From Ditibartonella apihabitans (GTDB lineage Bacteria; Pseudomonadota; Alphaproteobacteria; Rhizobiales; Rhizobiaceae): DNA of 64,000 bases. Of this stretch, positions 42,281 to 52,056 are shown piece by piece. Location: contig NZ_CP015820.1 in NCBI RefSeq assembly GCF_002007485.1, forward strand, positions 992,001-1,056,000. The letters run 5' to 3'. The notes under the pieces were generated by a model. It worked only from the letters and a program-made list of their open reading frames with translations. It ran no database searches and was not told where the DNA came from. How positions within the stretch are numbered: the stretch's first letter is position 1; every line of letters begins with the position of its first letter. Position numbers and translations under genes: made by a program.

Positions 42281-42748
42281 TTAGTTCAAAACTTTCGCGT
42301 TTTCATCATGCTCGTCATGTTCATGGATACCGAGACGTTCCCTGAAAGTTGGCCTTTGCAAATCGGCAATGGAAGTTGCCTTCAACACGTCGAAAAAAGC
42401 TTTTAAAGCCTTACTCAATGTTGCATTGAGGCCGCACGAATTCACCAATGGGCATTCAATGGCACCACTTTCAAAGCACTCCGCCATTGCAAAATTTTCT
42501 TCTGTAACTTTCACAACGTCGGAAACAAAAATCTCGTCAGCCGGCTTGGCAAGCTTAACGCCGCCATTACGTCCACGCACGGTTTGCATTAATCCGGCTT
42601 CGACCAGTGGATGAAGAATTTTGAACAAAAACAGTTCGGAAACCGAATAGGCTTTGGCAATTTCCGGTACGCGGCTCAACTCTCCTTCGTTAGCAGCGCA
42701 ATACATCAACATCCGGATGGCATAATTCGTCTGTTTTGTGAGCCGCAT
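42281..42748 (-). CDS. rirA: Rrf2-family iron-responsive regulator RirA
   Basis: RirA represses iron-uptake genes when iron is sufficient. The winged helix occupies residues 1-~80 (RLTKQTNYAIRMLMYCAAN; YSVSELFLFKILHPL; TVRGRNGGVKLAKPADEI), and C91, C99 and C105 (MAECFESGAIECP ... NSCGLN) are at exactly the positions of the [4Fe-4S] ligands in rhizobial RirA. ATG 42748 has AGGA 6 nt upstream; the ATG two codons earlier would touch that site. 155 residues. An ICE-like palindrome lies about 36 nt upstream. Its place between ispDF and ntrY is unusual. Confidence 0.92.
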   Translation of the reverse strand: MRLTKQTNYAIRMLMYCAANEGELSRVPEIAKAYSVSELFLFKILHPLVEAGLMQTVRGRNGGVKLAKPADEIFVSDVVKVTEENFAMAECFESGAIECPLVNSCGLNATLSKALKAFFDVLKATSIADLQRPTFRERLGIHEHDEHDENAKVLN

Positions 42749-42783
42749 TTCCATTCCTTTCTGTTAGAGACATCTCTCTATAA

Positions 42784-42800
42784 TTTAGAACGATTCTTAA
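42784..42800 (-). promoter_or_regulatory. ICE-like palindrome upstream of rirA (possible Irr site)
   Basis: TTTAGAA CGA TTCTTAA is a near-perfect inverted repeat (one mismatch from TTTAGAA-N3-TTCTAAA) and resembles the iron-control element bound by Irr in rhizobia. It lies about 36-52 nt before the rirA start, where the core promoter should be. Confidence 0.5.
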
Positions 42801-43454
42801 AAATGTGAAGATGTTTTCTTTACTTTTTTTAGAAGGTTTTAGCAAATCATTGTCAATAAGCGTCTTTGGCTTTGGTAATTGGAAGCAATCAACCGGCATG
42901 AAGTGGACGAGAATAATAACATTAAAACTATCCTAGCAGCATAATTTGTCCTGATTTTGACAAACCAAGCCGGATATCCAGACATTGTAACATGACAAGA
43001 AAGAGAAGCTAAAGACTAGACAATGCCTGTGACGCTCGAATAGCGCATAGGTGAAATAGGGAAAAACGTCCGACAGAATCTATTCCGGTTTAGTGATTGG
43101 AAAAGAATATGCTCCAACCCATTTTAACATCAATGACAACAGAATTTTGAAGATGCAACAAATTCGATTTTTGCAAAATTCGTTATCCGCTTTTCAAAAG
43201 GAACAAGTGCTGACTATTTTATAGAGCGAATTTATATTATTGGTGACAATGAGTGGACATCTGCCGAAGTCGTTTTAGAATGATAAACGAGTTTTATAGA
43301 AAAATTTCGGTAAGCATGTGAATGAATATCATGAATTCACTCGATATGAATTCCATTATCATTTTGTAAAAGGGGACTTTTCCTTCATAATTAGGGAAGG
43401 TTCAATTCTTTCTGTTGCATTTTCGCCACAAAGTGTTGCATCATTGTCGAAACA
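42801..43454. other. 654-nt region between divergent rirA and ntrY
   Basis: No coding sequence that I can support. Relatives usually carry dusB, ntrB and ntrC between ispDF and ntrY; I see no recognisable piece of them here. Small features are CGTTT / AAACG around 43274-43292 and a direct repeat of ATGAATTC (43331 and 43346) shortly before ntrY. Confidence 0.5.
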
Positions 43455-45707
43455 ATGGGTTGGATCGGGAAGAATCGCGAATTGGTAAAACCGGAAGATA
43501 AAAGCTTATATGGCGTCAAACGACGGAATATGCATGCATTCTTCGGAATCATGGTTATTGCATTGGCTTTGCTAACGGCAGTTGTTTCTTTTGCTATTCT
43601 GTTGGGCTTTACGCCAATTATTCCAAGCACTTTCGTGACGCTTGTCCTTATTGCCGTCAATAGCGTATGGGTGCTCGGGCTTATAGCTATCGCTTGCTAT
43701 GAGTTAATGCCGATTATTCAAGCGTGGAGAGCAAGAAGGGCTGCTTCAAGACTTCACGTCAGAATAATTTCGCTTTTTGCACTTGTTGCAACATTGCCTG
43801 CCGTTGTGGTTGCAATTGTTGCCGGTGTAACACTCAATCAGGGGCTCGATCGTTGGTTTGATACAACAACTAGACAGATTGTGGCTTCCTCGATCGATCT
43901 CGCCAATGGTTACGCAGATGAGACATTGCAAAACCTGAAAAATTCTTCATATGCCATGGCTCTCGCGCTCGATAACCGCAGGCTTCTGGCATTAAATCCC
44001 ACTGAATACAGGTTACAGCTTACGCGCCATGCGGCAGGGCGGGATTTGCGCGGAGCTTTTTTGCTAAGTCCGAACGGCACGGTTTTTTTGCAAAGTAATC
44101 TCGGTGGTGAGGACAAATTGCCAATACCGCCAGCAAATCTCATTGTTCAAGCGACAAATGGTAGTCCGTTCACTTTTCAACCCGGTGAGCATGATTATTT
44201 CGGTATCATATTAAAACTGAACGATATACCAAATACATTTCTTTATCTTGTACGGGATGTTGACGAACGCGTTTTATCGGCTTTGCGTCTGACTGAAGCC
44301 AATACAGCACGTTATCGTGATCTTAATGAAAATCGAGTTCCGACACAAATAGCTTTTGCTGTCCTTTATCTTTGTCTGTTTCTCAGTCTGTTGATTTCGG
44401 CAATCTGGACAGGCATTGCCGTGGCAGACCGTTTGGTGCGGCCCATCCGCCTGTTGATTGGCGCTGCCGATGATGTTGCTTCCGGCAATATGGATGTTGT
44501 GGTTCCCGTTCGTGCCAAGGATGGTGACATCGGTCAACTGTCCCGGACATTCAATTATATGGTGAGCGAGCTTAAAAGTCAGCGCAATGAGTTGATTTCA
44601 GCGCGTGACCAGATAGACGAGAGGCGCCGCTTTTCGGAAGCAGTCCTTGCCGGTGTTAATGCAGGGGTTGCGGGAATTGACGAAAACGGGGATGTTACGA
44701 CTATCAATCGTTCTGCGCAGACAATGTTCAATCTTGATCCGAACGAAGTTGTCGGGAAAAGTCTTATGTCGCTCAATGCGGATATTGGACAAGTATTCGA
44801 GGTTGCGCGTTCATCGGGACGCAAAAATCATCGCGAACAGGTTACACTTTCACAAGACGGACGTAATCGGGTTTATAATGTGCAGGTTACGATGGAGGAA
44901 AACGATGGTAACGGGCAATCATGGGTTTTAACAATTGATGACATAACCGATCTTGTGGAGGCTCAAAGGTCGAGTGCATGGGCCGATGTTGCCCGTCGTA
45001 TCGCCCATGAAATAAAAAATCCACTGACACCGATACAATTATCGGCCGAACGCATACGCCGGCGTTATGGTAAGGTGATTACGGATGATCGGGATGTTTT
45101 TGACCAATGTGTCGACACAATCATACGGCAAGTTGGCGATATCGGAAGAATGGTCGACGAGTTCTCGTCTTTTGCCCGAATGCCTAAGCCGGAAATGCAC
45201 CTGCTTGATATGCGGGAGCCGTTAAGAGAGGCCTTTTTCCTTGTTGAAGTGTCACGTCATGATATCAAATTCGAGCGGGATTTGGGAGAAGAGCCACTCA
45301 TGGGCGAATTTGACAGCCGGCTCATCGGGCAGGCATTCGGAAATGTGATAAAAAATGCAAGTGAAGCAATTGATGCAATTGCGGTCGATAAAGCGATCGA
45401 GGGACATATCCTCGTGCGTTCTTATCGCGAAGGGGATAAACTCGTTGCCGATATAATAGATAATGGCAAAGGCCTCCCCAAGGAACAAAGACAAAAATTA
45501 TTGGAACCCTATATAACGACACGAGAGAAGGGGACCGGATTGGGACTGGCAATCGTGCGTAAAATTGTAGAGGAACATGGAGGCTATATGGAATTACATG
45601 ATGCACCGGTAAATTTTTATAATGGTCGTGGTGCAATGATCCGTATGGTCTTTCCGGCAGCAGGTAATGGCAAATCTGATGTTGTTAAAGTAGATGTTGA
45701 GAAATAG
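43455..45707 (+). CDS. ntrY: sensor histidine kinase NtrY
   Basis: Membrane sensor paired with NtrX in nitrogen/redox control. Three N-terminal helices and a periplasmic region (about residues 115-295) are followed by a helix near 300, a HAMP domain (ADRLVRPIRLLIGAADDVAS), a PAS domain (RFSEAVLAGVNAGVAGIDEN) and the kinase core: RRIAHEIKNPLTPIQLSAER with the phosphorylated His, N-box FGNVIKNASEAID, and GTGLGLAIVRKIVEEHGG. 750 residues. Codon 1 is TTG or ATG close by; MGWIGKNREL was accepted as the N-terminus. Confidence 0.93.
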   Translation: MGWIGKNRELVKPEDKSLYGVKRRNMHAFFGIMVIALALLTAVVSFAILLGFTPIIPSTFVTLVLIAVNSVWVLGLIAIACYELMPIIQAWRARRAASRLHVRIISLFALVATLPAVVVAIVAGVTLNQGLDRWFDTTTRQIVASSIDLANGYADETLQNLKNSSYAMALALDNRRLLALNPTEYRLQLTRHAAGRDLRGAFLLSPNGTVFLQSNLGGEDKLPIPPANLIVQATNGSPFTFQPGEHDYFGIILKLNDIPNTFLYLVRDVDERVLSALRLTEANTARYRDLNENRVPTQIAFAVLYLCLFLSLLISAIWTGIAVADRLVRPIRLLIGAADDVASGNMDVVVPVRAKDGDIGQLSRTFNYMVSELKSQRNELISARDQIDERRRFSEAVLAGVNAGVAGIDENGDVTTINRSAQTMFNLDPNEVVGKSLMSLNADIGQVFEVARSSGRKNHREQVTLSQDGRNRVYNVQVTMEENDGNGQSWVLTIDDITDLVEAQRSSAWADVARRIAHEIKNPLTPIQLSAERIRRRYGKVITDDRDVFDQCVDTIIRQVGDIGRMVDEFSSFARMPKPEMHLLDMREPLREAFFLVEVSRHDIKFERDLGEEPLMGEFDSRLIGQAFGNVIKNASEAIDAIAVDKAIEGHILVRSYREGDKLVADIIDNGKGLPKEQRQKLLEPYITTREKGTGLGLAIVRKIVEEHGGYMELHDAPVNFYNGRGAMIRMVFPAAGNGKSDVVKVDVEK

Positions 45708-45721
45708 GACGGTTAAGTAAG

Positions 45722-47086
45722 ATGGCTTCAGATATTTTGATTGTCGATGATGAAGCGGATATACGCGAACTGGTCGGCGGAATACTAGAGGATGAAGGGC
45801 ACGAAACGCGTCTCGCTGCCAATTCGGACGAAGCACTTCAGCAAATTGAAAACCGTGTTCCGCGTTTGATTTTTCTCGACATCTGGTTGCAGGGAAGTCG
45901 TCTGGATGGTTTGGCACTGCTTGATAAAATCAAAACGCGTTATCCTGATTTACCCGTTGTGATGATTTCCGGCCACGGAAATATCGAAACGGCTGTTTCG
46001 GCGATTAAACGCGGTGCTTATGATTTTATCGAAAAACCGTTCAAAGCGGATCGTTTGATTTTGGTTGCCGAGCGGGCGCTTGAAACATCCAAGTTGAAAC
46101 GCGAAGTCAATGAATTGCGCAAACAATCAAGTGTTACGCCGGAATTGCTCGGCAAGTCGCTTGTGATGAACCATTTGCGCCAGACGATCGAAAAAGTGGC
46201 GCCCACCAATAGCCGTATCATGATTACCGGCCCATCAGGTTCAGGCAAAGAAACGACAGCGCGGGCAATCCATGCCCTTTCAAACCGTGCAAACGGCCCG
46301 TTTGTGACAATCAACGCGGCAACCATTACGCCTGAAAGAATGGAAATCGAACTTTTCGGGACCGAAATGGATGGAGGAGAGCGTAAAGTTGGTGCTCTTG
46401 AAGAGGCACATGGCGGCATTCTCTATATTGACGAGATTGCGGACATGCCGCGCGAAACACAAAGCAAGATTTTGCGCGTTTTGACCGATCAGACATTCGA
46501 ACGGGTAGGGGGGAGCAAACGTGTTAAAGTGGATGTGCGTGTTATCTCGTCAACAGCACAGAATCTGGAAGGGTTGATTGCCGAAGGCCGTTTTCGCGAA
46601 GATCTGTTCCACCGTCTGGCAGTCGTGCCGATTGCTGTTCCACCACTTGCAAGCCATCGGGAGGATATTCCCGAACTTGTGCATTATTTTGTGCACCAGA
46701 TTTCCGAGCAGGCTGGGATAAAACCGCGTGAAATCGGTGATGATACGATGGCAATTCTACAAGCTCATAGTTGGCCCGGAAACATCAGACAGTTACGCAA
46801 TAATATCGAGCGTTTGTTGATTCTGGCGCGCGGCGAAGGAGGAGACGGTCCGATTACGGCCGAACTTCTGCCCGCAGAAGTCGGCGATACATTGCCACGT
46901 GCACCTACAGATTCAGATTTGCATATTATGGCACTGCCGTTACGGGAAGCACGCGAACTGTTCGAAAAGGAATATCTGGTTGCACAAATCAACCGGTTTG
47001 GTGGTAATATTTCGCGGACTGCCGAATTCGTCGGCATGGAGCGGTCTGCACTGCACCGTAAACTGAAATCGCTTGGAGTTTCTTAA
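45722..47086 (+). CDS. ntrX: response regulator NtrX
   Basis: NtrC-family regulator. Receiver domain residues 1-~120 with phospho-acceptor D53 (LIFLDIWLQG); AAA+ domain with Walker A GPSGSGKETTARA and Walker B GGILYIDEIADMP; C-terminal Fis-type helix-turn-helix (GNISRTAEFVGMERSALHRK). The L1 loop reads MDGGERKVGAL instead of the GAFTGA needed to contact sigma-54, as known for NtrX in alphaproteobacteria, so it is probably not a sigma-54 activator. 454 residues; it follows ntrY by 14 nt. Confidence 0.94.
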   Translation: MASDILIVDDEADIRELVGGILEDEGHETRLAANSDEALQQIENRVPRLIFLDIWLQGSRLDGLALLDKIKTRYPDLPVVMISGHGNIETAVSAIKRGAYDFIEKPFKADRLILVAERALETSKLKREVNELRKQSSVTPELLGKSLVMNHLRQTIEKVAPTNSRIMITGPSGSGKETTARAIHALSNRANGPFVTINAATITPERMEIELFGTEMDGGERKVGALEEAHGGILYIDEIADMPRETQSKILRVLTDQTFERVGGSKRVKVDVRVISSTAQNLEGLIAEGRFREDLFHRLAVVPIAVPPLASHREDIPELVHYFVHQISEQAGIKPREIGDDTMAILQAHSWPGNIRQLRNNIERLLILARGEGGDGPITAELLPAEVGDTLPRAPTDSDLHIMALPLREARELFEKEYLVAQINRFGGNISRTAEFVGMERSALHRKLKSLGVS

Positions 47087-47089
47087 AAT

Positions 47090-48466
47090 ATGCGCGTCAT
47101 CATTTGCGGGGCTGGTCAGGTCGGCTACGGGATAGCAGAACGTCTTTCCAATGAACAACATGACGTTACGGTTATTGATATCGAGCCGAAGCTGATCGAA
47201 AAAGTGCGTGATACTCTTGATGTTCGGGGTATTGTCGGACATGGCGCACGTCCTGATGTTTTGCGCGCAGCCGGTGCCGATGAAGCAGATATGCTCATTG
47301 CTGTAACGCTTTCCGATGAAGTCAATATGGTGGCATGTCAGGTTGCCCATGCGCTCTTCAATGTGCCGACAAAAATTGCACGTGTTCGTAACCAATCCTA
47401 TCTTGATCCGCAATATCAGGGTTTGTTCCAGCGCGATGCTTTGCCAATTGATGTCGTTATTTCGCCGGAAATCGAGGTTGGCGAGATGGTGTTGCGCCGC
47501 ATTGCTCTACCAGGTGCATTGGACGTTCTTTATTTCAGTTATGACGAAATTGTTGCTCTGGCACTTGAATGTATGGAAGATTGTCCCGTCATCAACACAC
47601 CGCTTAGACAATTGACCGATCTTTTTCCGGATTTGCTAACGACTGTGACAGCCGTCAAAAGGGGAAAGAAACTCTTCATTGCCCATGCCAATACAGAATT
47701 GAAAGTGGGGGACATCACCTATCTTGTCGCTTCACGCAGTCAGGTGCGCCGTGCTTTGGGGCTGTTCGGTCATGACGAGCAGGCAGCAAACCGTATCATT
47801 ATCGCAGGCGGTGGTCATATCGGACTTTATGTTGCCCGCGCAATGGAAAAACGTCAACACAAGGCAAGGTTACGCATTATCGAAGCGGATAAAGCGCGGG
47901 CGCTTGCTATCACCGATCAATTGGATCGTACCGTTGTGCTGAATGGTAGTGCCCTTGATCCGGCGATTTTGCAGGAAGCCAATGTCGAACAGGCCGATCT
48001 GATCGTGACATTGACAAATCAGGATCAGGTCAATGTGCTGAGTGCCATTATGGCCAAAATGTTTGGCTGCAAGTCGAATATGGTTCTCATTAACAATATT
48101 GCTTTTCAGGAATTTACCAGAACTGTCGGCATTGATTCCCATCTTAATCCGCGCAGTGTCACAATTTCAAAAGTGCTTCAGCAAATGCGTAGAGGGCGTA
48201 TTCGCTCGGTCTATTCGGTGTCGAACGGAGAAGCCGAAATTATTGAAGCAGAAGCTATGCAGACGTCTCCACTTGTCGGAAAGCCCTTGTCAGAACTCGA
48301 ATTACCTCAAGGATTGCGTATTGGCGCTATCTATCGCGACAATTCGATGATCCGTCCGAGGGGGGATACACGTGTTCTTGCAGGTGATATGGTTGTTATT
48401 TTTGCAATGGCCGATGCCGTACGGGATGTAGAACAACTGTTTCGTGTCAGCCTGGAATATTTCTAA
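47090..48466 (+). CDS. trkA: Trk potassium uptake regulatory protein TrkA
   Basis: Cytoplasmic NAD(H)-binding regulator of the Trk/Ktr potassium channel. Two RCK units are visible: VIICGAGQVGYGIAERLSNE at the start and RIIIAGGGHIGLYVARAMEK near residue 230, each with a C-terminal TrkA-C part. 458 residues. Starts 3 nt after ntrX. No trkH is in the window. Confidence 0.94.
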   Translation: MRVIICGAGQVGYGIAERLSNEQHDVTVIDIEPKLIEKVRDTLDVRGIVGHGARPDVLRAAGADEADMLIAVTLSDEVNMVACQVAHALFNVPTKIARVRNQSYLDPQYQGLFQRDALPIDVVISPEIEVGEMVLRRIALPGALDVLYFSYDEIVALALECMEDCPVINTPLRQLTDLFPDLLTTVTAVKRGKKLFIAHANTELKVGDITYLVASRSQVRRALGLFGHDEQAANRIIIAGGGHIGLYVARAMEKRQHKARLRIIEADKARALAITDQLDRTVVLNGSALDPAILQEANVEQADLIVTLTNQDQVNVLSAIMAKMFGCKSNMVLINNIAFQEFTRTVGIDSHLNPRSVTISKVLQQMRRGRIRSVYSVSNGEAEIIEAEAMQTSPLVGKPLSELELPQGLRIGAIYRDNSMIRPRGDTRVLAGDMVVIFAMADAVRDVEQLFRVSLEYF

Positions 48467-48477
48467 GAGGTCTTCGA

Positions 48478-49296
48478 ATGGATATCTGCACTTTCTGGTA
48501 TGGAGATCGCTTGCGTCCTATTGATTGGCTGTGCCTTTCGTCAATGGTAATGACCGGTCAACATGTCAAACTTTATAGCCATGGAAATGTGGAAAACGTG
48601 CCTGAAGGTGTCGAGCTCCTTGAGGCGGAGCCGATATTGCCGCTTTCGACACTTTATCGGCTTGATCCGAAATTTCCCGATTTCAAGCCTATACGGACGA
48701 TTGTGCAATTGTCTGATCTGTTTCGCGTGAGGCTCATGAAAAACCGCGCCGGTGTTTGGCTTGATACTGATGTCTACCTTGTCAAACAATTCCATCCGGA
48801 AGAGGGAAAGGTATGGCTTGCCCGAGAAAATCGTTCGCGCGTAGGGGTTTCTGCACTTTATCTTCCGGCTGACAATCCTATCATCAAGAAATATGATGAC
48901 TATCTTGAAAGCGGCCAAATGGTGCCGGACTGGCTCGGTTTTCATCGGGGAATATGGATACCGTGGCGTCTCAAAAGACAAAATTTGCCTGTTGTCCCCG
49001 GACGATTGGGAATCACGGTTTTTGGCAATGACGGAATATCAAGGCTCGCCAAAAGATACGGCTTTTTTGGTGAGGCCAAAGAAAAGGAAACTTTTTATTA
49101 TTGGACCGGTCGTGATACCGAACGTATTTTTGATCCTGCTTATGGTCTTGAGCCGCTCGACGATCCACGCTTTATAGGTTTTCATGTTCATAAAAAGGAA
49201 AGAACGACCGACCCTATTAAAGAAGGAAGTTTCTATGACTGGGCAACAAAAAGAATTCCCGGTTTTTTCAAGATAGTTGAACAGCAAAAAAATTAG
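48478..49296 (+). CDS. DXD-motif glycosyltransferase (GT32-like)
   Basis: A 272-residue predicted sugar transferase. VQLSDLFRVRLMKNRAGVWL followed by DTDVYL gives the DXD nucleotide-sugar/metal site typical of the Gly-transf-sug/GT32 type; DFSDL-like and GFHVHKK parts support the fold. No signal peptide or membrane helix, so it probably acts on the cytoplasmic side, on lipopolysaccharide or another glycan. It lies 12 nt after trkA, where hfq-hflX usually follows in relatives; that makes it a likely insertion into the operon. Acceptor unknown. Confidence 0.8.
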   Translation: MDICTFWYGDRLRPIDWLCLSSMVMTGQHVKLYSHGNVENVPEGVELLEAEPILPLSTLYRLDPKFPDFKPIRTIVQLSDLFRVRLMKNRAGVWLDTDVYLVKQFHPEEGKVWLARENRSRVGVSALYLPADNPIIKKYDDYLESGQMVPDWLGFHRGIWIPWRLKRQNLPVVPGRLGITVFGNDGISRLAKRYGFFGEAKEKETFYYWTGRDTERIFDPAYGLEPLDDPRFIGFHVHKKERTTDPIKEGSFYDWATKRIPGFFKIVEQQKN

Positions 49297-49719
49297 AAAG
49301 TGCTCGTAAAGCAACTTCCTTGGATTTGGGTCGGACAGGGTATCATGACTGTCGGGCAACAACTGCAATAACCGGATGTTGAAATTGAAATCATCAATTT
49401 TATATAAAGCCGCTTGCTGTTGTGTTTTTCTGTACCACGTTAAAACAATTGTAAGTGTTGTTTGTATAAATGTGTGAGCCTTTGTTGAAAGACTTGAAGT
49501 TGAAGCGGGATGAACACATATAAAAACGCTATTTCAGATGAAGAAATAACGTATGGTAATCTTCTTGAGATAATTTTCTCACAAATCATCCGGTAGCGGT
49601 TCCGATGGCCTTGCGTTTTAAGGCAAAACAAAAATCTATTGATCTTCTAATGGATTGATATTCTGGTTATAACGACATTTCAGGTCGCAAACGACGATTC
49701 GTATAATATGGAAGTGAAA
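49297..49719. other. 423-nt intergenic region before clpP
   Basis: AT-rich, without a supported gene, tRNA or clear terminator. The clpP promoter should lie in the last 150 nt, but I see no unambiguous promoter boxes. Confidence 0.45.
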
Positions 49720-50352
49720 ATGAGTGATCCGATCCAGACTGCCCTCAATCTTGTTCCAATAGTTGTGGAACAGACCAATCGCGGCGAACGGTCCTATGAT
49801 ATTTTTTCCCGCTTGTTGAAGGAAAGAATTGTCTTTATCAATGGCCCGATTGAAGACAGCATGGCAATGCTTGTCTGCGCCCAACTTCTGTTTCTCGAAG
49901 CAGAAAATCCGAAAAAGGAAATCAGCCTCTATATCAATTCTCCCGGTGGTGTTGTCACTTCGGGTATGGCTATTTACGACACGATGCAATTCATCCGTCC
50001 CGCTGTTTCAACTCTTTGTATGGGGCAGGCAGCTTCTATGGGGTCGCTTTTATTGACTGCCGGTGCCAAAGGGCATCGTTTTGCATTGCCGAACGCACGC
50101 GTTATGGTGCATCAGCCTTCCGGCGGCTTTCAGGGGCAGGCTTCGGATATCGAGCGCCATGCGCAGGATATCATAAAAATGAAGCGGCGGCTGAATGAAA
50201 TTTATGTTCATCATACAGGTCAGGATTATGAGACCATCGAACGTACACTCGATCGCGATCATTTTATGACAGCAGATGAAGCGAAAGAATTCGGATTGAT
50301 CGATGAGGTCATTCAGTATCGTGCCGAGGCCGAAGAAGAACAGAGCGACTAA
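49720..50352 (+). CDS. clpP: ATP-dependent Clp protease proteolytic subunit
   Basis: Serine protease chamber used by ClpX and ClpA. Catalytic S106 ([11 protein letters not shown]) and H131 ([12 protein letters not shown]) are in place, with [20 protein letters not shown] shaping the oxyanion region. ATG 49720 ([10 protein letters not shown]) is preferred; an ATG four codons upstream is in frame. 210 residues. A hairpin-rich terminator follows. Confidence 0.95.
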   Translation: MSDPIQTALNLVPIVVEQTNRGERSYDIFSRLLKERIVFINGPIEDSMAMLVCAQLLFLEAENPKKEISLYINSPGGVVTSGMAIYDTMQFIRPAVSTLCMGQAASMGSLLLTAGAKGHRFALPNARVMVHQPSGGFQGQASDIERHAQDIIKMKRRLNEIYVHHTGQDYETIERTLDRDHFMTADEAKEFGLIDEVIQYRAEAEEEQSD

Positions 50353-50362
50353 ATTTTACAAG

Positions 50363-50430
50363 ATCGGGTAGCGGTCGTTTCAATAATTTTTGAAACAATA
50401 AGCCATCAAATCGCCGCTTCCCGATTTTTA
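50363..50430 (+). terminator. probable terminator after clpP
   Basis: Outer stem ATCGGG-t-AGCGG pairs with CCGCT-t-CCCGAT and is followed by TTTTT; an inner hairpin GTTTCAA / TTGAAAC fills the loop. Confidence 0.5.
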
Positions 50431-50587
50431 GTAAAAATAACATTTAGCGTTTACATGTTTTAGGGGGAAAACGGTTATATAGATGGCCGTAATTTTGATT
50501 TGTTTTAGTTTCTTGGTGGAATGGGCTTGAAAAGTTTAACCGAAAAGGCAAAATATTTCATGCAATTCGGGCGAAAGGATAAAGGAA

Positions 50588-51862
50588 ATGAGCAAAATTG
50601 GTAATAACGGGGGCGATTCGAAGAATACGCTTTATTGCTCATTCTGCGGCAAAAGTCAGCATGAGGTGCGTAAGCTTATCGCTGGACCCACGGTGTTCAT
50701 TTGCGACGAATGTGTCGAGCTTTGTATGGATATTATCCGTGAGGAAAATAAATCTTCCGGAGTGAAAGCACGTGATGGCGTTCCGACACCGCAGGAAATC
50801 ATGGCTGTTCTTGATGATTATGTTATCGGTCAGTCACATGCTAAACGTGTTTTGGCAGTTGCTGTCCATAATCATTACAAACGTTTGGCAAACCAGTCGA
50901 AAAGCAATGATATCGAATTGTCGAAATCGAATATTCTGCTGGTTGGACCAACAGGATGCGGTAAAACTTATCTGGCGCAAACACTTGCCAGAATTATTGA
51001 CGTGCCGTTTACAATGGCCGATGCAACCACTTTGACGGAAGCAGGCTATGTTGGTGAAGATGTCGAGAATATTATTCTGAAACTGTTGCAAGCTGCCGAT
51101 TACAATGTCGAGCGGGCACAACGCGGCATCGTGTATATTGACGAGGTCGATAAGATTTCGCGCAAATCCGATAATCCGTCGATCACACGTGATGTCTCGG
51201 GCGAAGGTGTCCAGCAAGCATTGCTAAAGATTATGGAAGGTACGGTTGCGTCGGTTCCCCCGCAGGGTGGTCGCAAACATCCGCAGCAAGAATTTTTGCA
51301 AGTGGATACAACCAATATCCTGTTTATTTGCGGTGGTGCATTTTCCGGCCTTGAAAAAATTATCTCTGCTCGTGGAGAAAAAACATCAATCGGGTTCGGT
51401 GCCACAGTCAAAGCACCGGATGAACGCCGTATTGGCGAGATTTTTCATGATCTCGAACCGGAAGATCTGTTGAAATTCGGTCTCATTCCGGAATTTGTTG
51501 GGCGTCTGCCGGTTATAGCAACTTTGGAAGATCTGGATGTGGATGCATTGGTTCAAATCCTGTCGCAGCCGAAAAATGCATTGGTAAAGCAATATCAGCG
51601 CTTATTCGAAATGGAAGATGTCAAATTGACATTCCATGATGATGCATTACGGGCAATTGCCAATAAAGCTATCGAGCGGAAAACCGGCGCACGCGGATTG
51701 CGTTCCATCATGGAAAAGATTTTGCTGGATACGATGTTCGAACTTCCTACATTGGAAGGTGTTCAGGAAGTGGTTATTTCAAGTGATGTTGTAGAAGGTA
51801 AAGCGCGTCCGCTTTACATCTATGCCGAGCGGGACCATTCCAAGGAAAATGCATCCGCTTGA
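50588..51862 (+). CDS. clpX: ATP-dependent Clp protease ATPase subunit ClpX
   Basis: Unfoldase that feeds substrates to ClpP. N-terminal C4 zinc finger (C17, C20, C39, C42), Walker [16 protein letters not shown], Walker [15 protein letters not shown], the pore loop in [11 protein letters not shown] and the IGFGATVK ClpP-contact loop. 424 residues, full length. AAAGGA precedes the ATG. In the conserved order clpP-clpX-lon-hupB. Confidence 0.97.
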   Translation: MSKIGNNGGDSKNTLYCSFCGKSQHEVRKLIAGPTVFICDECVELCMDIIREENKSSGVKARDGVPTPQEIMAVLDDYVIGQSHAKRVLAVAVHNHYKRLANQSKSNDIELSKSNILLVGPTGCGKTYLAQTLARIIDVPFTMADATTLTEAGYVGEDVENIILKLLQAADYNVERAQRGIVYIDEVDKISRKSDNPSITRDVSGEGVQQALLKIMEGTVASVPPQGGRKHPQQEFLQVDTTNILFICGGAFSGLEKIISARGEKTSIGFGATVKAPDERRIGEIFHDLEPEDLLKFGLIPEFVGRLPVIATLEDLDVDALVQILSQPKNALVKQYQRLFEMEDVKLTFHDDALRAIANKAIERKTGARGLRSIMEKILLDTMFELPTLEGVQEVVISSDVVEGKARPLYIYAERDHSKENASA

Positions 51863-51954
51863 TTTTTCAAGTGGTCGGACAATAAAATCCGAAATCCTAT
51901 GCATTTAAAATATCGGGCGATCTTGTCTTTCGTTATCGCGCAGCTCTTGATTTA

Positions 51955-51975
51955 TAGGTGGTGAGCCACCACCTA
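51955..51975. promoter_or_regulatory. inverted repeat in the lon leader
   Basis: TAGGTGGT GAGCC ACCACCTA: perfect 8-bp arms with a 5-nt centre, about 80 nt before the lon start and with no T run. CTTGAT at 51946-51951 just upstream recalls a heat-shock (RpoH) -35 box, but a matching -10 at the right distance is not clear. Confidence 0.45.
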
Positions 51976-52056
51976 ATCCCTTTGTGCGTGGGTATCTGCT
52001 TAATATGAGGGGTGCCGACGTTGCAAACGAGCCCAAGGCTCCAGAAAGGAAATGTT

